Origin: Rhynchosporium graminicola
Taxonomy: Eukaryota; Ascomycota; Leotiomycetes; Helotiales; Ploettnerulaceae
Direction: 5' to 3'
DNA length: 64,000 bases
NCBI GenBank assembly: GCA_900074885.1
Contig: FJUW01000035.1
Coordinates: 434,001 to 498,000 of the forward strand
The notes under the pieces were generated by a model. It saw only the letters and a program-made list of their open reading frames with translations, did no database searches and was not told the origin of the DNA. The stretch's first letter is position 1. Each line of letters starts with the position of its first letter. Below are positions 56,245 to 64,000 of this stretch, in pieces. The translations under genes and the position numbers were made by a program.

Positions 56245-58593
56245 TCTTCAGCATATATTCAGTAGAACGCATGTCACAAAGACAGCATAGTGAAACTTCA
56301 AACTATCCACAGGAATAGTCATCTAATCTTAATAGCCACGTCAAAATCAAAACCCCTCTCCCCATCACCGCATAAACAACAAAATTGATGGAAAAAAACC
56401 ACACACCTGAGACTTCAACCTGGCCAGTTTTGCGTTACCAATAAAACAATAGCTCAGATAGTCTTTGCCAAAGCAGAGTCCTTTTGATAGCCAGAAGACA
56501 AGACAAAATTTCCTGTCAGATCATGCTGTATCATAAGGGAAGAAAGTCGTTACCAGGAGAGGGAAGGAGAGATAATTAGTTCATGTTGTTGTAAAGTCGC
56601 GAAAAAATAGAAACGCTCCACAGATGCGATACCTGCTACCAAATCTCAAAAGCATAGTTCTTTGTGGAAATTTCATTGACCTGAAAGTCATCTTGATGAT
56701 GTTTGATTGCCCAAAATCGGTGTCATCGGGGAATCTCCGAAACATGTGCTGTTTAAGTCGGCATCAATATTGGCATTCGAACAAATCTCAAAGCACTGGT
56801 ATCTTGTCTTTCTCTTTCCTACATTAATACTCCGCTCCTATTAGATCTATAAGAATAACAACTATTGTAGGTCATATCAGTACTTCTCATTCCTCATGAT
56901 AGCCGTCATGAGGCTCGTGCTAAGTTATGAACATCCTATCCGCTACAATAACAGCACTTTCCATTGATCTCAAAAGTCCTCGTAAGACAAATGTCCTCTT
57001 TACAAGCTTTTCCATAAGGCCACAGAGCGAGTCACTAGAGTTCCCATACAAAGACCTTCCCGACTGAATTGTGATATTGGCTAGCCCGCGATTTGCTAAG
57101 CGAAGTTTCTGAGTTTGCTTCTTTTCAGCATTTACGAATCTCCGTATAAAAGTCAGCTCTTAGAAGACGCTACTAGTCTCAGGAATTCATCAAGGTTTCC
57201 GCTAGCAGCTCTCTCCTTGATTCAAGTCTACGAGGGGTATGAAATTTTCTATGTCTGATTCTGCCGAGTATCTGTAATCCTAGCTGACTTGCTCCTGTCT
57301 TATTTCGTGAATCGTGACTATGACGACTTGATAGTGAGATCAAATCACGTCCAGATACAGGGGAAGTTCAGATATGTAGTGTTCTGTAAAAATTCTGTGT
57401 CTCATCTATATCGGCGGCATAATGTTCTCAACAAAAACACTATTTGATCTTGGAACCCCGAAACTGTCTACTTTGCTATAAAAAGAATTCACTCCTTAAA
57501 CCTACCTTCGCTTTCCGGCATAAGCCTTCCCTTCTTCTGGTTTAGCACTTATGAGCAGGTCTAGGATAGGAGAAGCTTCAGGATTATCTTGTTATTGTGG
57601 CTATACATGTCATCGCAGCCGTAGTAATGTGCTGAATTTAGTCTTGTCGATACCTGGAGGTCGCTGATGTTTTTGACTCTCTTGTGCATGCAGGTTCTTC
57701 GGTGTTTAGCGATATGACGAAATTCTAACGTGAAAGGAATCGCCGGAGGCTCGAAGACGGCTTTGAGTGTGATGTGAGTTGTTTTGGCTTAAGTTAACCA
57801 CTCAGAAATTGTTCAAGTCATACTCTCTCCCCCAATTTATCATGCAAAGATCCGGACTGTGTACTGCTAGTCCCTCGATGTACAGTTGTATAGATTTTAT
57901 CAAGTGGCGCGAGTACGTTTCGAATCTGATTCTAGCTGTGTTCGATTTCAAACGTTGTTGGACTCAGCCGGATTCCGCCCACGTTCGAAAGGGTCGATTC
58001 TATTGCCGTGTAATTCAATTAGTTCCGCGTCTATTGCCTCGATATGTACACGCATCAGCGTGTCTTGGTGGTTTCCGTGTAACTCTCGGTGGGAACTTAT
58101 GTGTAACCATTCAAGTTTGATTGGCCACGGTAGCACATTCGTCTTCTTCTGACTGTGTTTAGTCGATCGTTGAAGATTTGCGAACCGTAAGTCATCGATT
58201 TGGAGAGTCGCAGGAACTGCCAAGCAAGTCCGAAATGAGCGGCGCATTCAGCACCTTCGACTCGAAAGGATCGCCGAGCGTGTAAACACGCAGCATTTGT
58301 AGCAGGGAACTCCGAGTATTCTAGCCTTCAGCTCGACTATTATTATCCAGGGGGATTCATGTAGAGGTAACTCGATTGGCTCGTGTTTTTGACCTGCATG
58401 GCTTAGAGTGCCCGGTGCCGACTCCTGGTGGCTGACAGGCGATCCCAAAACCAAAGACGCTGTGGAACTCATGATCAGCGGGAGCAATTTTCTCAGGCGC
58501 AAGCCGTTTCCCCCCTCTTCTTCAATTTTTCGTATTCCGTCTCTTTTCCCTTCTCCGCAAATGCACCTCGCTGTTTGTGAATCGTCTCAAATC
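56245..58593. other. gene-free stretch right of the transposon nest
   Basis: GC content and dinucleotide use return abruptly to host values. No supported gene; frames at 57779-58152 (+) and 57948-58502 (-) overlap and show no recognisable content. The last few hundred bases should hold the promoter of the gene at 58594. Confidence 0.4.
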
Positions 58594-59452
58594 ATGCTGA
58601 AGATAACCCTTTTTGCTCTCACGACGTTGTTGCTTGCCGCAGTAGCGAGAGCAGCGGATGATGTTATATTTCTGTACCCCCCAGATGGATTGACGTTCAA
58701 TTATCTAGACACAGTCAATGTCTCCTACATTTCTCCATACAAAAGGCCTATCCTCGAAACAGTGTGCCTAAAATACACAGGAGGATCACCACTCGCAAGT
58801 ACGCTCTCCAGTCCAGATCTTAACCTAGTGTTTCCAATACTTACGCACTTGTGTTCAATCCACAGAAGATATTCAATTCGGTCAACCATACAATGCATCA
58901 GCTCTTGTACTGGTCCGATGGCCTGATTTCGTGTCTTGCCATTTTATAATCCGACCAACCAAGGCGCGCGGAAATGGAAGCAGAGATACAAAAAGTAATT
59001 GGTTCAGGCTAGACCCCGAGGCTCGACCAACACCTGTTATGTTTGGTCTTAATCAGAATGAAACAACTGTAGCAAACACTACGGATACTTCTTCTTCTGA
59101 TAAGAGTTCCTCTGCGACACAAAATTCCGGGCTGAGTAGCGGAGCAAAGATTGGCATTGGACTTGGAGTTGCGTTGGGTGTTATGTTGATTCTGTCAGCC
59201 ACCGCTGCGACAATATTTGTTCGCAGAAAGAGGAAAATGAAAGCGCAGGCTAGGGCTCAGTTGTTGGACGCGAATTATGGGAGCGCGAAGTCGGCTTATG
59301 GTGCCGAGCAAGAAAGCTACCTCGTGCCTATGAACCTCATGCCTGTTGAAATACAGGCAACAGGAAAGGCCCAGATGCCACATGAACTCAGATCTGAGGC
59401 GGACATAGGGGAACTGAGTGCTGAGGAAAGGGTGCTCTATGTCCCAAAGTGA
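58594..59452 (+). CDS. secreted/single-pass membrane protein with Ser/Thr stalk
   Basis: Two exons: 58594-58798 and 58866-59452. The 67-bp intron runs GTACGC..CACAG with phase 1 conserved. The product of 263 residues begins with a signal peptide (MLKITLFALTTLLLAAVARA). An extracellular domain of about 100 residues follows (VIFLYPPDGLTFNYLDTVNV, ETVCLKYTGGSPLA joined to KDIQFGQPYNASALVLVRWP, VSCHFIIRPTKARGNGS). Then a Ser/Thr/Asn stalk (TTVANTTDTSSSDKSSSATQ), one transmembrane helix (IGIGLGVALGVMLILSATAA) and a stop-transfer RRKRKMK precede a cytoplasmic tail of about 75 residues ending LSAEERVLYVPK. This is the architecture of a fungal surface sensor or adhesin-like protein. The family cannot be named. 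The start was chosen because upstream in-frame ATGs would bury the signal peptide. Confidence 0.75.
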
Positions 59453-59887
59453 GAGATTAATCGAAGAATCGACATACAATCTGAAAGGGAGCAAGTACAG
59501 GCAGCAACCTGGTCCTAGACATGAAACGTACTTGGTTGAAGAGTAAGAACCTCGACAGAATTGTACGTGGACGCCGAATGGGGTACGTAATGATTGTTCG
59601 ATAGCAATATCGAAGGTCCAGATGATTCAGAATACTCATAGTACACAGCAAGATTGAATGAGGATGTCAAAAGTGTATCAGCTCCGATATTGGTGCTAGG
59701 GCTACTTGGAGATGTGTTCTATCTCCAAGCTCGGTTGATGACGACAGGCTTTTGATTTCAGAGAAATCTGCCTCGCAACAGACGACATGATGTCTAAGTT
59801 GAACATAACAGAGCTGTCAATAGAAACAATGCCAATTGATACTCGCTGAGTGGTGATGACGTGACCACGTGACACGTAAGAACATCC
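59453..59887. other. intergenic between convergent genes
   Basis: Contains the 3' ends of both neighbours. No other feature is seen. Confidence 0.45.
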
Positions 59888-60355
59888 TCACTCCTTCGGG
59901 TGATCCTCCTCGAAAGGCCAGCTCCTAGCATTCCAAACCCCATCTCCCTTCTTCCAAATACAAACACTCTCCGCCTCATCCCTCCCCATCTTCAAACCCT
60001 GCTGCCCCTCTCCTGGACCAGCATTGGCATATATATGCGGGAAATAACCCCGCTTCTCATCGACATCCCAAGGTCCCCCGTTCTCCTCAGCTCCCTTCTT
60101 TTTACTATCTTCCCAAGTGACGAATTTAGCAACTCGTTCGTAAGGGATACGGAGGATGTAGACGTGTGGTTCTGAGGAGAAGAAGTTCTTCAAAGTGCCG
60201 AGGATTTGAGAGGAGGTGCTGAGATGCATGAAATTGTCCTTCGCGTCGAGAGACGAAAGTGGGAGGGAAAGAGGGAGGGGTGAAGGTGGCGGTGGAGAGG
60301 AGGGGAGGATCTTGTAGATATATTTCGGGGGAGGGGTGGGTGCTGAGTGAGACAT
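59888..60355 (-). CDS. DUF952 family protein
   Basis: 155 residues from the ATG at 60355 (MSHSAPTPPPKYIYKILPSS); the frame also extends upstream to a non-ATG codon at 60421. It shows the DUF952 layout: YIYKILP at the start, LPLSSLDAKDNFMHLSTSSQ, ILGTLKNFF, HVYILRIPYERVAKFVTWED, GYFPHIYANAG and a final acidic tail (FEEDHPKE). The insert PSSPPPPSPLPLSLPL replaces the usual short loop. The family is small, globular and of unproven biochemical role, sometimes linked to glutathione-S-transferase-like proteins in annotation. Cytosolic by absence of a signal. No introns. Confidence 0.75.
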   Translation of the reverse strand: MSHSAPTPPPKYIYKILPSSPPPPSPLPLSLPLSSLDAKDNFMHLSTSSQILGTLKNFFSSEPHVYILRIPYERVAKFVTWEDSKKKGAEENGGPWDVDEKRGYFPHIYANAGPGEGQQGLKMGRDEAESVCIWKKGDGVWNARSWPFEEDHPKE

Positions 60356-61553
60356 TTTGGCGATGTTGATGTAGACTGATGAAGAAGTGGCCGTCAAGGG
60401 ATTTGATACTTGAGTTGTCACGTGGACGATCCTCGTTATCGCTAAATAAGCTTCGCTGATGATTCTAATGCTTACAGTACATTATTTTGATGTCTTGTCT
60501 CTCCCAACTTCATTTTCAAGGAGTAGCCTCTCGCAAATATGGGTCAGCAGATCTTGCCGTGAAGATGGTCACGGGATATAGATTCTAGGTTAGTATCTCG
60601 GCCAGCTAAACCTGAATGTTACTTCGCTTCACTCGAACGAACGCATGATTATGTACAGAACAAACGACCTGCGGTTCGAGTCTTAATATTTGCAGCTTGG
60701 AATTTTTTTCGCGGAGGTAGGCAAACTGAGATAGCAAGTTCGTTATGTAAATGTACAGATCAGCATTCAGCACCTTCCGATATTCCAATAAGTCCAATCT
60801 TATGTTGGCTCACACCAGATGGGCGAAACTGTAAGAAAGATTTGGTTTTGTTCTAAAACTCCAAATCGGACGGTGGCCTGAATTGCAATTGAATGGCAGT
60901 TCTGGTGCAAGTCTTATATTTGAGATGGACCATTAAGTGGTATTCATTATCCATGTCGGCTTCCAAGTTTAATTCATTCAGCCCTTAGCAGCGTATGTGG
61001 GTGATAGCCTCATAGCATTTACCGGCGAATAAGGTTGAGGTCAAGAACTTCAACTCGCATAGATATACCGAATAGCATGAACTAAGTATTTTTCTTCCGC
61101 GGGTCATGGTGATATTGCTTTCACACAAGGAGCGCAACAAATTTCAAAATCAACAGCTGTGTTCTCTAAAATTTGATCATACAATGGAGGATGGTTCAAA
61201 CCCTACGCTTTCAATCCTCAAGTCCTGTTCGGACCCCGTGAGTAGCAAGCATGCTACTAACACCGCTCGTAGAAAGGTGCGGTGCCACAAGTCAACACTC
61301 GCTCAATCGAGCCCGTGAATTTTACAATCAAGTATTGGCCGGGTTTTGAATCAGTGCCACTCCACCAACCCACTTAGACTTAGTATCGCAGTCTCTCCTT
61401 TCCCATTGGAATTTTCTATTTTATTGTACATCACACGATTGACAGTGGTATCGCCATAATCATGACAGGCAAGCGAGTACTAAGCTCGCCGCTATATAGT
61501 CGAACTACGTGACGGGCAACGGTGCTAGAAGACCTTTCAATTGAATTCTTGAA
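60356..61553. other. intergenic before the repeat array
   Basis: No supported gene. Some words related to the array core appear in weak form, but nothing regular. Confidence 0.35.
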
Positions 61554-64000
61554 TTTTGTTGCACTTCGCAAAAAGTTACCCCTCATACGGTTATATGAAT
61601 ATTGGGGAAGAAGCTTATGACGGGTTCTGGAAGACTTGTCTCTTGAGCTCATGCCTTTTGTTGCACGTCGTATTATTTACTCCTCAAAACTCCATGGGAA
61701 CTTTGGGGAAAAAAGCTTACACCTCCTGTCACTTCACAGTTAAGACTACAGATGAAGCTTGCAGGCCTGTCATTCGAGATTGAATGCCTGATTGCATGAA
61801 TGCTACTCTCAGATATCGTTCCTCCACATCCTCGTAGGATGAAAGCTTTGAACAGATTACGAGAACAAAATATTTCATCCGAGTATTTGGAGGATGATCC
61901 GCAATTCATATACGCGCACAGCTTATTCTGCTTGAATGGAAGTCTTCTCCAAAATCAGAACGAATGTCAGGTTTTGTTGCATGTTGTGCCTAAATTTCAC
62001 TTCAGGAAGATCCTCAATGCCGCTATTGGAAGGCTCGTGGTTTTCTTAGATAAATTATACTCGGATAAGATGCATTTTCCGAGATGACAGGTTTAATTCC
62101 GGTTGCCTAACCCGGAAATGGTTTACTGGTCATCGCATATTTTGTTGCACATCGCTAGCTCCTCTGTAACCATCCCAACCGGAATGATCGGTGATATTAG
62201 AAGCTGTATTGCCTTTCATCGATGCTTGGCTTCCGGTGTACGGTATTATTCGTAAACCAGACAGGCGAGAACAAAGATATTCCCTAAGCGGCCCCTTCCA
62301 ACACATAACACAGTCAGATAATCGAAGAGGCAAAAATTTCGACAATGATACTGGTCTACTCGCAAGAAGTGCTTCTATCTTGCGATCAAACTTAGTATCC
62401 ATTCCGCTTTGCATTTGTGAAGAAGCCGATGTGTTCTTACTGTCTTACACGTCTCGATTTTGGTTTGCGGATAATACCGTATACCGGAGCGTCGGATCAG
62501 AGCAGAGACCCAGATCCCGGAATAGTGTGGACTTGAAGGCTTCGATTCCTGATCTTACTTGATGAAATTTTGGTATACCAACCATTCAGACCTTTGTTGC
62601 ACATCGTATTTCATGCGCTCGACCTTCGATTCGTCGAAAGGTGGTCCCGTAGATTTTTCACGTGCACTATGTCGAGGTGGTTGCTTTAGCTCTATAACTA
62701 TACTCAAAGAATCGGATATCGGAGTTTTGTTGCACATCGCAAAAAGGACAAGCTCACGGCTTCCTCGACTATCCAGAGTTAGTGCTCCTATGAAATGCAG
62801 ACCTGAGATTCCCTCCAATTGGAGAGAACCGAACGTCAAGGCCTTGGTTGCACATCGCGCGTGTCTATATATGATATCATCATCAGTTCTTGGCAGGACG
62901 CCGAGGAGGTCGTCGTGAGGAACTCTGTATCGAACGAGTGTTAATGTGGCCATGTTGTACACATCACAGATCAAAGTGAACACTAGGAAAGTGCTTTCTA
63001 AAGCAGACTGAGTGAAGTTTTCCTGGGATTTGAGCTCGAGATATCTCGGGAGGTAGAACTCTGTTGCACATCGCACATGCTTAAGAAGGAAGATATGAGA
63101 GGCACGTAGGGAGAATCTGAGATAGATATTATGTTTCGTCTGGGACGATTCGGACGAGGGACGGTTTTCGGGGTACTTTTGAAACCTTTATACCACTATC
63201 CCGCGGTACCACCTCGTATTTCCAGTCTCTATCGATTTAAAAGCAGTCACTCTCCAGTTAACTCGTTTTTTACAAATAGAGGACTATAATCGGCCCACTT
63301 CTTGTCGGTTCTCGGAAATTACGAACCAGAACCACCGTAAATGGGTAGGTCTAGCAGTTCCTCCAAAACCGACCTAATCATCAAGAGCGCTGGGCGCAGG
63401 TGTATTTGGTCAGAACCAGAGCTTCTTCTCTAGTCAACAATTTGTTGCCTCTCCATTTATCTTCGAGCACTCCTTCATTCATGAGGTTCTGTTGCAAGTC
63501 GTAGATAGACTATCCAGGACTGACTTCAGTCTCCATCCTCTCAATTGGAGCAGATCTCAAGCTATGTACTTTGCTAACTTTACACAATCAAGTGTCGGCT
63601 ACGACGGCTCACTAGAGCCAATAACATTTTGCTCTTCCAATTGTCTTGGAGCACTCCTAAATTCCATGAGGTATTGTTGCAAGTCGCAATAAACTTATGC
63701 AAGGCTAGCCTCAGTCCCATAACTTCAGGTGGAGCACATCACAAGCTCTTTACCTCCTAGCGATATAAACCGCAGTGTCGGCTATAACCGCTGACTACAC
63801 GCCATCAGTCTAATTTTCGTCACGTCTGTGAAGTTTTGTTGCACGCCGTAACCTTTATGCGCAAGCTGGGCTTTCTGCTCGACTTCGAGGTGGACCAAGT
63901 CTTGAAATCAGTGGGCAGAGGGCTAGGATGAAATACGAGATTCTTGGTATTGGTAAGGCTTTTGTAATCTTTAGAGCAAACCCCGTTGCCTGAACGCTGG
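61554..64000. repeat. diverged tandem array with core TTTTGTTGCACATCGC, runs to window end
   Basis: Twelve copies of the core are visible at about 61554, 61655, 61972, 62140, 62592, 62725, 62844, 62951, 63059, 63488, 63672 and 63834. All are on the plus strand and vary at one to four positions (for example TTGCACTTCGC, TTGCACGTCGT, TTGCAAGTCGC). Spacings are about 100-185 bp, with some larger gaps where copies may be lost. Parts of the flanks also align: CCTCA...TTGGGGAA...AAGCTTA follows the first two cores, GACTATCCAG...CAATTGGAG follows the cores at 62725 and 63488, and GTGTCGGCTA recurs at 63592 and 63776. Short open frames across it change frame between copies, so the unit is conserved as DNA, not protein. 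The array is probably longer than the window. Confidence 0.7.

Noticed and set aside
62555..63076. Minus-strand frame of 173 codons with repeated RCAT / MCNKT words
   Set aside because: The repeated words come from the DNA core of the tandem array, read in different frames in successive copies, so a coding repeat protein is unlikely.
61554..64000. CRISPR-like array of repeats and spacers
   Set aside because: Units are long, diverged and alignable outside the core, and this is a eukaryotic genome without cas genes. A degenerate satellite explains it better.
1..64000. tRNA and rRNA genes
   Set aside because: I looked for B-box-like GGTTCGAATCC words with matching acceptor stems and for rRNA-like blocks and found no convincing candidate by eye. 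A covariance-model scan would be decisive.

Overview
The window is a piece of a filamentous ascomycete (Pezizomycotina) genome. The evidence is intron-poor genes with short GT..AG introns of about 50-190 bp, fungal-type core genes (MAK16, an Mso1-type Sec1-binding protein, a tri-snRNP 27 kDa protein, ER glucosidase I), fungal accessory families (2EXR, a major-royal-jelly/yellow-like secreted protein), and a large transposon block carrying the CpA-to-TpA signature of repeat-induced point mutation (RIP). A Leotiomycete is plausible, but that is inference.

Layout. Positions 1-31 kb are ordinary GC-balanced host sequence. Supported genes in order: a Lys/Pro-rich protein split over two overlapping frames (359-1130, -), an unknown protein (1614-2444, -), a fascin-like beta-trefoil protein (2871-3368, -), a secreted MRJP/yellow-family protein in four exons (4218-5838, +), a broken 2EXR gene (6389-7750, -), MAK16 (8336-9370, +) and the Mso1-like gene (10174-10989, +). 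A gene-poor stretch of about 7.6 kb (11.0-18.6 kb) follows, with a diverged tandem duplication, hairpin repeats and one degraded gene. Then come an alpha/beta-hydrolase (18629-19974, +), a second broken 2EXR gene (21739-22558, +), glucosidase I (23158-25819, -), the 27 kDa tri-snRNP protein (26407-27438, -) and an MFS transporter (29152-30926, +).

Positions 31106-56239 are one 25.1 kb nest of five LTR retrotransposons. Each was delimited from its paired LTRs and 5-bp target-site duplication (TSD). A minus-strand Copia element (178-bp LTRs, TSD AATGC) was hit by a minus-strand Gypsy element (168-bp LTRs, TSD TCTAA) and a second minus-strand Gypsy element (182-bp LTRs, TSD GTAAG). The first Gypsy was then hit by a plus-strand Gypsy element (235-bp LTRs, TSD CTCGC) and by a 1.4 kb non-autonomous LTR element (202-bp LTRs, TSD CTAAG). 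With insertions removed, the hosts are about 5.57 kb (Copia) and 6.74 kb (first Gypsy), normal for intact elements. All coding parts are riddled with TAG/TAA stops. Two single N characters (33461, 34936) mark poorly resolved joins.

Positions 56.2-64 kb are host sequence again: a gene-free stretch, a signal-peptide single-pass membrane protein (58594-59452, +), a DUF952 protein (59888-60355, -), and a diverged tandem array from about 61.55 kb to the window end, built around a conserved core near TTTTGTTGCACATCGC.

The core genes serve unrelated housekeeping roles (ribosome biogenesis, exocytosis, N-glycan trimming, splicing) and show no cluster logic. Every apparent single-base frameshift outside the transposons falls in an accessory gene, while the core genes read cleanly once introns are placed.
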